From positions 62,001 through 126,000 of the forward strand of contig DYIY01000003.1 in NCBI GenBank assembly GCA_020723405.1: 64,000 bases of DNA, given 5' to 3'. This DNA comes from Thiobacillus denitrificans (GTDB lineage Bacteria; Pseudomonadota; Gammaproteobacteria; Burkholderiales; Thiobacillaceae). This document shows, in pieces, positions 1 through 9,741 of the stretch (its first letter is position 1; each line of letters opens with the position of its first letter). Under the pieces are notes generated by a model that saw nothing but the letters and a program-made list of their open reading frames with translations, was not told the origin of the DNA and did no database searches. The translations under genes and the position numbers were made by a program.

Positions 1-673
1 TCTCTTCTTCCACGGTGGCCCGGTCGTTGGGGTCGGCGAAGACCTCGTTTTCCTTGAGGTGTTCGCCGGTTTCCCGGGCGTTCTCCAGGATTTCATCGCG
101 CATGGCTTCCAGCTTGGCCTTGAAGAAGGCCAGTTGGGCTTCGTTCATGTAGTCCTTGTCGGACATGGCCAGAACGTCGGTCTCGCTGAGGAGGTTGCCG
201 GGAGCTTTCTTGGGTGCCGCCTTGGCGGGTTTGCTGGCGGTGACTTTGGTTTCAGTGGCTTTCATGGCTTTCACGGGGGGTGAGGAGGCCGCCGGCTTGG
301 CCTGGGGCGCGGGTTTCGCGGGGGCCGGGGCGGCTTTTTTCACGGCCGCCTTCGCGGGAGCGGCGGCGGGCTTGGCAACGGGTTTCGGGGCGGCGGCCTT
401 GCTTGCCGGAGCAGGCTTGGCGGCCGGGGTCTTGGTGCTTGTAACGGGTTTCTTCGCGTCTTTCTTGAGGGGCGCGGCGGCCGGTTTCGCAGCTTTCGCT
501 GGAGCAGCCTTGGCGGGCGACGGCTTCACCGCCACGGCCTTGACGGGCTTGGCGGCGGGCTTGGCCACCGCTTTGGCGGGGGCGGCCTTGGTGGCTGCCT
601 TCGCCGGGGCGGCGGGCTTATTGGCGCTGCTCGTTACGGTCTTGCTTGCCGGTTTCTTGGCTGCTGTTGCCAC
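1..673 (-). CDS. dksA: DksA-family RNA polymerase-binding protein, Ala/Lys/Pro-rich N-terminal extension (3' end outside window)
   Basis: DksA binds the RNA polymerase secondary channel and works with ppGpp in the stringent response. The visible C-terminal part contains EAQLAFFKAKLEAMRDEI and ETGEHLKENEVFADPNDRAT, typical of the DksA coiled coil. The zinc finger lies beyond base 1. The first ~157 residues are low-complexity A/K/P sequence (AKPAAKP-type repeats) resembling histone H1-like tails, whereas classic DksA is about 150 aa in total and has no such tail. I chose the GTG at 673 because GGAGG lies eight bases upstream and no ATG fits. The gene may be monocistronic: metA ends 48 bases upstream on the same strand. 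The family call is firm; a role for the tail (DNA or polyanion binding) is inference. Confidence 0.85.
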   Translation of the reverse strand, partial: MATAAKKPASKTVTSSANKPAAPAKAATKAAPAKAVAKPAAKPVKAVAVKPSPAKAAPAKAAKPAAAPLKKDAKKPVTSTKTPAAKPAPASKAAAPKPVAKPAAAPAKAAVKKAAPAPAKPAPQAKPAASSPPVKAMKATETKVTASKPAKAAPKKAPGNLLSETDVLAMSDKDYMNEAQLAFFKAKLEAMRDEILENARETGEHLKENEVFADPNDRATVEEE

Positions 674-721
674 GATCGCTTCCTCCGTCGGTGAGACTGC
701 GAGCGAAAAATTAGCGGCGGA

Positions 722-1810
722 TTATGCCACGTTCGCGCCGGGGTAAAGCCCCAAGGGGTCGTCGGGGTCGATGCCGTCCATGAAGGGCTTGCTCCGCACC
801 GAATGGGTGACCTGATACATGCAGCCCATCCAGTTGCCGATGACGGCCTCGGCGGTGTCGTGCCAAGTGTTGTCCAAGTTGGGCGCCACCAGGTCTTCCG
901 GAAACTCCGGAGCGGGTTCTCCTCGGGCGAGGGCGGCCTTCAACCGCGCTTCCCATTCCTTAAGGATAGCCTGCTCGTGGGGCCGCAGGTAGTTGTCCGG
1001 GAAGGGCGGCCAGTGGGACAGCATGCCCTGGGCGGCCAGCAGGGCATCCCGCTTGTATTCCTTGAGCAGGGAGATGGTGTCGTATTCGGGATGGCCCTGG
1101 AAGAACACCATGCGCAGTCCGTCGTGGCTGGTGGCCAGATGCACGCCCACCTCGTCGCTTTCCGCCAGGACCCGCAGTCCCGCCGCCTCGAACTGGGCCC
1201 GGGACACGTCGTTCCAGCGGGAATGGGGCACGTCGAAACGGGTGTTCACGTCGGCCACCAGGGGGTGGCGCTTGTCCAGGACCCGGTGGGAGAACACGCC
1301 CCAGCGCTTGGTCTCCTGGCGCACCCGGTGCTGGCCATGGCGGAAGTGCAGCACGGCGTGGGTGGCCAGGCAGGAGAGGAGGGTGGTGGTGACGTTCTCC
1401 CAGGCCCAGTCGATGACTTCGCCGAGGGGCGCCCAGAAGGGCTCCTTGGACAGGTCCTCGCCGGTGACGTTGGCGCCGGTGATGATGAGGGCGTCCAGGC
1501 CTTCGGTGCGGATCCTGTCGAAGGGCTCGTAATAGCGGGCGATGTGTTCCCGGGCCTTGTCGCCCCGGGGCAGGGCGTCCAGGGTGAAGGGGTGCACGTA
1601 GAACTGGGCGATGGGGTTGCTCTCGCCCACCAGGCGGAAGAACTGCCGTTCGGTGGCCTCCAGGGCCGCGTCCGGCATCATGTTGAGCAGGCCCACGTGC
1701 AACTCCCGGATGTCCTGGCGGGCGGCCCGTTCCTCGGGTAGGACGATGGTGGTGCCGGCTTCCTTGAGCCGTTGCAGGGAGGGCAGGTCGTTGTGGGCGA
1801 CGATGGGCAT
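722..1810 (-). CDS. metA: Homoserine O-succinyltransferase/acetyltransferase (MetA family)
   Basis: Acylates homoserine in the first committed step of methionine synthesis; cytosolic. The 362-aa product matches the HTS (PF04204) family: ELHVGLLNMMPDAALEATERQ near the N-terminus, a nucleophile cysteine in LLSCLATHAVL and the catalytic His/Glu pair in FFQGHPEYD. The frame stays open upstream into the neighbouring gene. The ATG at 1810 is preferred because it has GGAGG six bases upstream and starts at the family's normal N-terminus. It lies 11 bp downstream of the P-loop ATPase gene and is probably cotranscribed with it. Whether the acyl donor is succinyl- or acetyl-CoA cannot be read by eye. 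Confidence 0.9.
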   Translation of the reverse strand: MPIVAHNDLPSLQRLKEAGTTIVLPEERAARQDIRELHVGLLNMMPDAALEATERQFFRLVGESNPIAQFYVHPFTLDALPRGDKAREHIARYYEPFDRIRTEGLDALIITGANVTGEDLSKEPFWAPLGEVIDWAWENVTTTLLSCLATHAVLHFRHGQHRVRQETKRWGVFSHRVLDKRHPLVADVNTRFDVPHSRWNDVSRAQFEAAGLRVLAESDEVGVHLATSHDGLRMVFFQGHPEYDTISLLKEYKRDALLAAQGMLSHWPPFPDNYLRPHEQAILKEWEARLKAALARGEPAPEFPEDLVAPNLDNTWHDTAEAVIGNWMGCMYQVTHSVRSKPFMDGIDPDDPLGLYPGANVA

Positions 1811-1821
1811 GGGGACCTCCG

Positions 1822-2670
1822 TCAGGGTTTCCTGGCGATGGCGGCTTCCACCAGGGCGAGGAAATCCGCTTCGTTCTTCACCTGGGCCACTTCCCGGGAG
1901 GTGACCGTGTAGCCGTGGGGCCCGGCGATGGCCTCGTAGCGGGGCACCCGGGAATGGAACAAGCGGGGGAAGACCCAGCGGGTGAAGTCGTTGGGCTCCA
2001 CCTGGGCGATGTAGTCCAGGCCCTTGTCGGCCATGTACAGGGGCAGGTGCTCGGCCAGGAAGGCAGGCCGGTAGTAGAGGGGCTTGGGGTCCGACTGGGC
2101 GCGGCGGATCAGGGTGTCCTCCTCGTCCCGGGTGGTCACCTGGATGTAGAGGATCAGGGTGTGTTCGGCCAGCAGGTCGATGACCGAATCGTCTTCCAGT
2201 TCGCACAGGCTGCCGCCCACGTCGTTGACGAAGTGTTCGTAGCCGTAGATCTCCCGGGCCTTGCGCACGAATTCCGGCACGTCCTTCATGGCGGCGATCT
2301 CCGCTTCCCGGTAGAGGGCCTGACGGCGGCTGAATTCGGGCAGGGACAGGCCGTCGTGGTCCGGGTTGCCCAGCTTGCCGACGAAGGACAGTACCGGGCC
2401 CAGGTCCTCGATCTTGATGTTGTTGCGGATGTCGATCCAGTCGTTGCGCAGCAATTCCTTGAGGAAGGGCACCTGCATGGCCTGCTGTTTGATCAGGTCC
2501 AGGATGGGCTCGTCCAGATAGCGGGTGCCGATGCGGTAGTCGCCCGAGTAATGGAACCAGTCGTGGCGGCGCAGCATGCCGGAAATGTAGGTCTTGCCCA
2601 CGCCGGACATGCCCAGCAGGGTGATGCGCTTGGTGGGCCAGGCGCGGAAGGATTCAGGGGTGAATTTCAT
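1822..2670 (-). CDS. P-loop ATPase/kinase-like protein upstream of metA
   Basis: 282-aa predicted cytosolic nucleotide-binding protein. A Walker A motif, GMSGVGKT, lies at about residues 20-27, in a context (ITLLGMSGVGKTYISGML) like small-molecule kinases or adenylate-kinase-like P-loop proteins. No membrane segment or signal peptide is seen. The gene ends 11 bp before metA and is transcribed in the same direction, so the two probably form an operon; similar ATPases next to metA are familiar in proteobacteria. The substrate is unknown. A link to methionine metabolism is only inferred from position. Confidence 0.7.
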   Translation of the reverse strand: MKFTPESFRAWPTKRITLLGMSGVGKTYISGMLRRHDWFHYSGDYRIGTRYLDEPILDLIKQQAMQVPFLKELLRNDWIDIRNNIKIEDLGPVLSFVGKLGNPDHDGLSLPEFSRRQALYREAEIAAMKDVPEFVRKAREIYGYEHFVNDVGGSLCELEDDSVIDLLAEHTLILYIQVTTRDEEDTLIRRAQSDPKPLYYRPAFLAEHLPLYMADKGLDYIAQVEPNDFTRWVFPRLFHSRVPRYEAIAGPHGYTVTSREVAQVKNEADFLALVEAAIARKP

Positions 2671-2795
2671 GGGGCCGGGGCGTTGGTACGGGCTTGATGG
2701 TCGGACAGCCCCGAAGTGTGCCCCAGGCAGGGCCGTGGTGAACAGGTGGCCAGCAGGAAGCGGACTTGGTCATCTTGATGTTTTTTCTTGTGTTT

Positions 2796-2814
2796 GATAA
2801 CCGTTCTCATTAAT
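2796..2814 (+). promoter_or_regulatory. Candidate Fur box upstream of hemP
   Basis: GATAACCGTTCTCATTAAT agrees with the 19-bp Fur consensus at about 12 of 19 positions, including the first GATAA and the second-half TCATTA-like block. It sits directly in front of a hemP gene and an imelysin/porin operon, which are classic Fur targets. The surrounding AT-rich stretch is the only one nearby. Inferred role: iron-dependent repression of the genes from about 2.8 to 9.7 kb. Confidence 0.55.
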
Positions 2815-2823
2815 ATGTGTCTC

Positions 2824-2997
2824 ATGACACCGGCTTCCCCCCCCTCTCCTGCCTGTTCCACCGTCCCCGCCCCCAAGGCCGGGGTCGTGCGGGCTCGGGA
2901 TCTGCTGGGGGAAAAGCAGGTGCTGGTGATCGAACATGCCGGAGAACGTTACCACCTGCGTCTGACGCGCAACGGCAAGCTCATCCTCACCAAGTAG
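2824..2997 (+). CDS. hemP: Hemin uptake protein HemP
   Basis: 57-aa small protein ending in the HemP signature: VLVIEHAGERYHLRLTRNGK followed by LILTK. HemP proteins accompany haem and iron uptake genes; in Burkholderia a homologue acts as a regulator of haem uptake. A variable Pro/Ala-rich N-terminus precedes the conserved half. Start choice is uncertain: ATG at 2815 adds three residues, and neither start has a strong ribosome-binding site. The Fur-box-like site ends immediately upstream. A paralogue lies at 4451-4624, on the other side of the porin gene. Confidence 0.8.
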   Translation: MTPASPPSPACSTVPAPKAGVVRARDLLGEKQVLVIEHAGERYHLRLTRNGKLILTK

Positions 2998-3093
2998 TAC
3001 AACCCGCGCCGCCTCCCGCGGTGCCCGCCAGCCATCGGGCCCTCCGCCCCAGTAGCCAGCCAGCCACTGAACCGTTACTGACCGGAGCCGTCC

Positions 3094-4434
3094 ATGACCT
3101 ATCCTCGTGGTGCCCTTTCCCGGGCTCTGCCCGTTGTTCTTGCCTTGGCCGCCCAGTTGGCCTTCTCAGCGCCGGCCCTGGCCGCCGACCCCTCCAACGC
3201 CGAACTCGCCGCCCTGGTGCAGCACCTCCAGGATCGCCTGAACCGCCTCGAAAGCCGCAACGCGGAGCTGGAGAAGCGTCTGGCCGAAGGCCCCGCGCCG
3301 GCCCTGGCTACCCGGGTGGAAGACCTGGAAAACGAGGTGGTGGCCCTGAGCCGCAAACCCGATCCCCTGGAACGCTTCGACGGCGTGAGCATCGGCGCCA
3401 GCCTGACCCTGGTGGGCCAGGCCGCCCACGGTGGGGTGGACCAGACCGAATTCACCTCCCGGGCCGACGTGGAAGTGGAACTGCCCATGGGCCGCATTGG
3501 CGCTGCGGAAGGCCGTCTGTTCGCCCATCTGCGCGCCGGGGATGGCGGCGGGGTGGGCATCGGCAGCTTTGCCGCCAACAACGCCGCCGCCTTCGGCGAC
3601 GAATCCCGCCTGGACCTGATGCAGGCCTGGTATCAACTGGACATTCCCGTGGGGGGGCAGACCGGCAACCTGGGCCGGGTGGAAGTCACCCTGGGCAAGA
3701 TCGATCCCTTCGGCTTCTTCGACGGCAACGCCATCGCCGACGACGAATCGGAACAGTTCCTCAACCTGGCCTTCATCCACAACCCCCTGCTGGATGCCGG
3801 CGGCGACATCGGCGTGGGGGACGATGGCGCCAGCCCCGGCCTGCGCATCGGTTACGTGAGCGACGTGAACGGCGCCGACAATTTCTCCGCCTCCCTGGCC
3901 GTGTTCGGTGCCGGCGCCGGCGCGGACTTTGCCGATTCCGTGGACAACCGCCTGTTCATCGGCCAGGTGGAATACAGCGGCAAGACCTTCGGCGGCCTCG
4001 CCGGTGCCTATCGGCTGTACGGCTGGTCCAACAACAGCGCCGAAAGCGTGGCCACCACCCTGGAACAACGCCACGACGGTTGGGGCATTTCCCTGGACCA
4101 GCAGGTGGCACAGCACGTGACTCTGTTCTCCCGCCTGGGCTTCTCCACCAAGGGCGACTTGGCCTTCGACAAGGCCTACACCCTGGGCGCCCAGTTCGAC
4201 GGCGGCCTGTGGGGTCGGGGCAACGACCGCATCGGCCTGGCGGTGGGCTGGCTGAAGGCCAGCAGGGAATCGGGCCTGGCCGGCACCGAGGTGCCGGTGG
4301 AGTTGTATTACGCCTGGCAGCTCAACGATCAGGTCCAGCTCACTCCCAGCCTCCAGTGGATCGGCGAGCCGGGCGGCGTAGCCGGCGCCGAGGACGTCAC
4401 CATCCTGGGCCTGCGCGCCAAGCTGGCCTACTGA
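3094..4434 (+). CDS. Outer-membrane porin with N-terminal coiled coil (OprB-like)
   Basis: 446-aa secreted beta-barrel protein. A signal peptide ends at about residue 30 (LAFSAPALAADP). A short coiled-coil region follows (LVQHLQDRLNRLESRNAELEKRL and the next ~30 residues), typical of porins that anchor to peptidoglycan or trimerise through the N-terminus. The rest alternates short beta strands, with RLDLMQAWYQLDIP and LGKIDPFGFFDGNAIADDES as in the carbohydrate-selective OprB family, and ends in a barrel strand terminating in an aromatic residue (GLRAKLAY). Lying between two hemP genes and before imelysins, it may pass an iron-related solute; this is inference from position. Confidence 0.75.
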   Translation: MTYPRGALSRALPVVLALAAQLAFSAPALAADPSNAELAALVQHLQDRLNRLESRNAELEKRLAEGPAPALATRVEDLENEVVALSRKPDPLERFDGVSIGASLTLVGQAAHGGVDQTEFTSRADVEVELPMGRIGAAEGRLFAHLRAGDGGGVGIGSFAANNAAAFGDESRLDLMQAWYQLDIPVGGQTGNLGRVEVTLGKIDPFGFFDGNAIADDESEQFLNLAFIHNPLLDAGGDIGVGDDGASPGLRIGYVSDVNGADNFSASLAVFGAGAGADFADSVDNRLFIGQVEYSGKTFGGLAGAYRLYGWSNNSAESVATTLEQRHDGWGISLDQQVAQHVTLFSRLGFSTKGDLAFDKAYTLGAQFDGGLWGRGNDRIGLAVGWLKASRESGLAGTEVPVELYYAWQLNDQVQLTPSLQWIGEPGGVAGAEDVTILGLRAKLAY

Positions 4435-4450
4435 TCCACCTTCCCGCGCC

Positions 4451-4624
4451 ATGAACGCAGACCGCTCCACTCCGCCCCCGGCCAAGCCCACCGGCGAGGC
4501 GCCGCCCCCCTCCTTCCGCAGCGAAGACCTGTTCCAGGGCGGCAAGGTGATCCTCATCGTCCACCAGGGACGGGAGTACGCCCTGCGCATCACCGGCGCC
4601 AACAAATTGATCCTCACCGCATGA
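4451..4624 (+). CDS. hemP: Second hemin uptake protein HemP
   Basis: 57-aa reading frame with the HemP C-terminal signature (KVILIVHQGREYALRITGAN then KLILTA) behind a Pro-rich head. It sits 16 bp after the porin stop and 10 bp before the imelysin ATG, so it is embedded in the operon. It is paralogous to 2824-2997 but clearly diverged outside the core. Two hemP copies flanking one porin is unusual. Function as for HemP in general: associated with iron/haem uptake, mechanism unsettled. Confidence 0.75.
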   Translation: MNADRSTPPPAKPTGEAPPPSFRSEDLFQGGKVILIVHQGREYALRITGANKLILTA

Positions 4625-4634
4625 AGGACATGCC

Positions 4635-5786
4635 ATGAACAAGCTGCTTTCCGCCCTTTTCCTCTCCGGGATGCTGATTGCCACCCCGCCCACCCTGGCC
4701 GCTGAAATCGCGGTGGCCCCGGTGCTGGAGCACTACGCCAGCCTGGTCCACGCCAACTACGAAGACACCCTGAACGGCGCCCTGGCCATGCAGAAGGCCA
4801 TCCACGCCTTCCTGGCCGCCCCTTCCGTCGAGACCCAGCAGGCCGCCCAGAAGGCCTGGCGGGCCGCCCGGGAGTTCTACGGCCAGACTGAAGCCTTTCG
4901 CTTCTACGGCGGCCCCATCGACGACGACAACGGCCCGGAAGGCCGCCTCAACGCCTGGCCCATGGACGAGTCCTACGTGGACAGCGTGGCAGGCCACCCG
5001 GGGGCGGGGCTCATCAACGACCCGGGTTTCGCCATCAGCAAGAAGTCCATCAGCGAGCAGAACGAGCGGGGCGGCGAGGAGAACATCGCCACCGGCTGGC
5101 ACGCCATCGAGTTTCTGTTGTGGGGCCAGGACCTGAGCGAGACCGGCCCCGGCGCCCGGCCCTGGACCGACTTCACCACCGCCCCCAACGCCGAACGGCG
5201 CAGGCAATACCTGGCCGTCACCACCGAACTGCTCATCGACGATCTGACCACCCTGGTGAAGGCCTGGCGGCCGGGCAGCAGGCTCAACTACCGCAGCCGC
5301 TTCGTGGACGGCGGCGAGGAATCCCTGCGCATGATCTTCGTGGCCATGGGCTCCCTGTCCCGGGGCGAACTGGCCGGCGAACGCCTGGAAGTGGCCCTCA
5401 ACAGCCAGGACCAGGAAGACGAGCACTCCTGCTTCTCCGACAACACCCACCGCGACGCCGTGCTCAACGCCACCGGCATCGAGAACGTCTGGCTGGGCCG
5501 CTACAAGCGGGCCGACGGCACGCTGATGCAAGGCCCTTCCCCCCGGGATCTGGTGGCCGCCAAGGACGCCGCCCTGGCCGACAAGACCAGCCGCCAACTG
5601 GCCAACTCGGTGGCCGCCGCCAGCGCCATCCAGGCCCCCTTCGACCGGGAGATCATCGGCGCCAGGGACGCCCCGGGCCGGCAGCGCATCCAGGCCACCG
5701 TCAACAGCCTGGTGCAACAGAGCAAGGATCTGGTAGCCGCCGCCAACGCCGTGGGCATCACCAGACTCACCCTGGTCCAGCCCTGA
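4635..5786 (+). CDS. Imelysin-family (peptidase M75-like) periplasmic protein
   Basis: 383 aa with a cleavable signal peptide (to about residue 22, TPPTLAAE). The imelysin GxHxxE motif is visible as GWHAIEFLLWG, with downstream GLND/INDP and DDLTTLVKAW segments typical of the two-helix-bundle fold. Imelysin/ICMP proteins are iron-regulated surface or periplasmic proteins implicated in iron handling; proteolytic activity is doubtful for the family. The gene is followed by a di-haem oxidoreductase and a second imelysin, a conserved operon order in proteobacteria. Regulation by the upstream Fur-like site is inferred. Confidence 0.85.
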   Translation: MNKLLSALFLSGMLIATPPTLAAEIAVAPVLEHYASLVHANYEDTLNGALAMQKAIHAFLAAPSVETQQAAQKAWRAAREFYGQTEAFRFYGGPIDDDNGPEGRLNAWPMDESYVDSVAGHPGAGLINDPGFAISKKSISEQNERGGEENIATGWHAIEFLLWGQDLSETGPGARPWTDFTTAPNAERRRQYLAVTTELLIDDLTTLVKAWRPGSRLNYRSRFVDGGEESLRMIFVAMGSLSRGELAGERLEVALNSQDQEDEHSCFSDNTHRDAVLNATGIENVWLGRYKRADGTLMQGPSPRDLVAAKDAALADKTSRQLANSVAAASAIQAPFDREIIGARDAPGRQRIQATVNSLVQQSKDLVAAANAVGITRLTLVQP

Positions 5787-5851
5787 TGCTCCCCTCCCCC
5801 GCCGGGGGAGGGCGCCAAGCCAGCCCCTCGCCAGCCACTCCGAGCCACACC

Positions 5852-7248
<1,397 letters not shown>

Positions 7249-7249
<1 letters not shown>

Positions 7250-8259
7250 TGGCCGCCAAGCCCTGGACCGACACCGTCCTGAAGCCCCTCGTCCGCAAGC
7301 GGGTGGGGGGTTGGCCTGAGTTCGCCCCCCTGGCCCTCGCGCTGTGCCTGATCCCCACCTTCGCCCCCGCCGCCGACTTCCACGCCGCCTGGTTCGCCCC
7401 CCGGGCCGCCGCCTTCGCCCAGGCCGTGGAATCCCTGCCCTCCACCCTGGACCGGCTCTGCGCCGCCACCCCGGAAACCACCCCGGCCGCCCTGGACCAG
7501 GCCCGCCAATCCTGGACAGCCGGCCTCCTGGCCTGGGAACGCCTCTCCGCCGTGGCCCTGGGCCCGGTGCTGGAACGGCGCAGCACCCGGCAGATCGACT
7601 TCAGCCCCACCCGTCCCAGGCTCATCGAAAAAGCCCTCAAGGCCGCCCCCGCCACCCTGGCGGACCTGGAACGCATCGGCACCCCCGCCAAGGGCTTCCC
7701 GGCCCTGGAATGGCTGCTCTGGGTGAAACCCCTGGCTCCCGCCTCGACGGAATGTCGCTACGCCCGCTTGCTGGCCGAGGAAATCCGCCAGGAAGCCCGG
7801 GCCCTGGCCGCCGCCCCCGCTCCCACCCAGGAGGCCCAAGCCGCCCTCGGCGAACGGGTCAACCAATGGGTGGGGGGCCTGGAACGCCTGCGCTGGGCCC
7901 AGATGGAAATGCCCGCCCGGGTGGCCGCCACCGCCGGCACCCCGCCGGACTTCCCCCGCCGCCCCGCCGGAGCCCATGCCATCGCCTGGGCCGCCCAGTG
8001 GGATGCCCTGAAGGGCGTGGCCGGCGGCCCCGCCGGTCTGGAAGACGAACTGCGCCAGCGGGGCCGTAGCGACCTGGCCGCCGCCCTGGCCGCTGCCCTG
8101 GCCCGGACCGACGCCCTGCTGGCCGGGGTGGATGGGGGCAACACGGACACACTGCTGGCCGCCACCCGGCAACTGGCCGACCTCAAGAGCCTGGTGGAAG
8201 ACCAGGTAGCCTCCGCCCTGGGGGTGAGCATCGGCTTCTCGGACGCGGACGGGGATTGA
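7249..8259 (+). CDS. Second imelysin-family protein
   Basis: 336 aa, with an N-terminal hydrophobic export signal (APLALALCLIPTFAPAADF). It shares the imelysin helical bundle pattern with the gene at 4635: PALEWLLW replaces the GxHxxE-type segment, so the canonical His/Glu motif is degenerate. This is the shorter, diverged second imelysin that normally follows the di-haem oxidoreductase in such operons. The start overlaps the upstream stop (TGATG). Inferred role: partner of the first imelysin in iron-dependent periplasmic chemistry. Confidence 0.75.
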
Positions 8260-8261
8260 GC

Positions 8262-9680
8262 ATGGAATGCGGGAATGCCGACGGGACCGGGAATGCCACG
8301 GCCTTGAATCCCCCCCCACCCCCCTTTTCCAAAGGGGGGAGTGAAGAAGGCGGCGAGGCTGGCACCCCCAAGCTTTTCCCCCCTTTCGTAAAGGGGGGCA
8401 GGGGGGATTTGGCACCGGCCCGCCAAGGCACCACGGCCTTGAATCCCCCCCCACCCCCCTTTTCCCAAGGGGGGAGTGCAGAAAGCGGCGCGGCTGGCGC
8501 CCCAAAGCTTTTCCCCCCTTTCGTAAAGGGGGGCAGGGGGGATTTGGCCCCGGCCCGCCAAGGCACCACGGTCTTGAATCCCCCCCCACCCCCCTTTTCC
8601 AAAGGGGGGAGTGAAGAAAGCGGCGAGGCCACCTACTCCGACCTTTCCCGCCGTCACTTCCTCTCTGCCCTGGGGGCCCTGTTCGGCACCCTGGCGCTTC
8701 CCGCCCGGGCCACTTCCCTCCAGCCTCGTCTGGCCGCCAGTTGGCAGCGGGGCAGCGCATACCAGGTGGGTTTGCTGGCCCTGGCTGGCGACAAGGTGGA
8801 AGTCGCCGCCGCCCTGGACCTGCCCACCCGGGCCCACGGCCTGTTGTGGGAGGCCGCCGGCACCCTGCTGGCGGTGGCCCGCCGTCCGGGCGACTGGCTG
8901 TTGCGCTGGAACGCGGCGGGTGAACCCCTGGCCTGGCGCTGGATCGAACCGGGCCGGGCCTTCACCGGCCACGTGGTCGCCAGCGCCGACGGCGCCACCC
9001 TGTACACCCCGGAAACGGATCTGGAGACCGGGGCCGGCCTCATCGGCGTGCGCGACGCCGCCAGTCTGGAGAAGCAGGCGGAATGGCCAACCCAGGGCAT
9101 CGACCCCCACCAGTTGCTCACCGATGCCCAGGGTCGTCTCTGGGTGGCCAACGGCGGCGTGCCCACCCGGCCCGAGACCGGCCGGGCCAAGGTGGATCTG
9201 CCGGCCATGGATGCCTCCCTGGCCTGCCTGGCTGGACGCGACGGCAGCCTGCTGGGCCAGTGGCACCTGGCCGACCGGCGCCTGTCCCTGCGCCACCTGG
9301 CCTGGAATGGCGGGCGCCTGGGCATCGCCCTGCAGGCGGAGCATGACGACCCCGCCCGCCGGGCTGCCGCGCCGGTGCTGGCGGTGTTCGATGGCCGCGA
9401 CCTGTTGACCGCCGGGGGCCCGCCCCTGGCCGGCTACGGCGGCGACGTGGCCCGGCTGGGCGACGGTTTCGCCGTGAGCTGCCCCCGGGCCCAGGGGGTG
9501 GCCTGCTTCGGTCCGGCGGGGGAATGGCGGGGCCTGTGGCCCTTGCCCGAAGCCTGCGCCCTGAGCCAGGAGGGTCCGGAGCCCTGGGCCGGGGGCCGGG
9601 ACGCCGTGCTGGCGGGCGCCACGGCCCTGGCGCTGCCTCCGGGATTGCGCCTGGACAACCACTGGTTGCGCCTGGGGTAG
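8262..9680 (+). CDS. DUF1513 Tat-exported protein with repeat-encoded N-terminal insertion
   Basis: The last ~345 residues form a DUF1513-type beta-propeller-like protein (GRLWVANGG, HQLLTDAQG, RHLAWNG) that closes imelysin operons. The export signal SRRHFLSALGALFGTLALPA has the Tat twin arginine, but it starts about 127 residues into the frame. Everything before it is encoded by 2.5 copies of a 135-bp palindromic repeat (P- and G-rich, NPPPPPFSKGG... and KLFPPFVKGGRGD). No ATG, GTG or TTG lies in frame between the repeat and the Tat motif. The only start is therefore ATG 8262 (three bases after the previous stop) or a TTG two codons earlier. Export may be impaired; function unknown. Confidence 0.65.
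   Translation: MECGNADGTGNATALNPPPPPFSKGGSEEGGEAGTPKLFPPFVKGGRGDLAPARQGTTALNPPPPPFSQGGSAESGAAGAPKLFPPFVKGGRGDLAPARQGTTVLNPPPPPFSKGGSEESGEATYSDLSRRHFLSALGALFGTLALPARATSLQPRLAASWQRGSAYQVGLLALAGDKVEVAAALDLPTRAHGLLWEAAGTLLAVARRPGDWLLRWNAAGEPLAWRWIEPGRAFTGHVVASADGATLYTPETDLETGAGLIGVRDAASLEKQAEWPTQGIDPHQLLTDAQGRLWVANGGVPTRPETGRAKVDLPAMDASLACLAGRDGSLLGQWHLADRRLSLRHLAWNGGRLGIALQAEHDDPARRAAAPVLAVFDGRDLLTAGGPPLAGYGGDVARLGDGFAVSCPRAQGVACFGPAGEWRGLWPLPEACALSQEGPEPWAGGRDAVLAGATALALPPGLRLDNHWLRLG
8296..8628 (+). repeat. 135-bp tandem palindromic repeat, 2.5 copies
   Basis: Copies begin at 8296, 8431 and 8566 (CCACGGCCTTGAATC / CCACGGTCTTGAATC), an exact 135-bp period and a multiple of three. Each unit holds two G/C-run hairpins: CCCCCCTTTTCCAAAGGGGGG and, about 45 bp later, CCCCCCTTTCGTAAAGGGGGG. 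The flanks (AATCCCCCCC and GGGGGGATTT) are also complementary, so a full unit is a REP/MITE-like palindrome. The third copy is truncated after its first hairpin. It lies wholly inside the DUF1513 reading frame. Confidence 0.9.
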
Positions 9681-9741
9681 CGCGGCGCCGGGCAATCAGC
9701 ACTGGCTCAAGGGTTGAAGGCTTCCAGGGGCGGGGCCCACA

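Noticed and set aside
1811-2206. In-frame N-terminal extension of metA
   Set aside because: It overlaps the P-loop ATPase gene in another frame and has no metA-like sequence; ATG 1810 has a good ribosome-binding site.
2817-4454. Long plus-strand open frame across hemP and the porin
   Set aside because: Arg/Pro/Gly-rich shadow frame of a GC-rich genome; the porin and hemP frames carry recognisable domains.
8611-9408. GTG-started frame inside the DUF1513 gene
   Set aside because: Its product is Pro/Ala/Arg-rich shadow sequence, while the DUF1513 frame has Tat and domain motifs.
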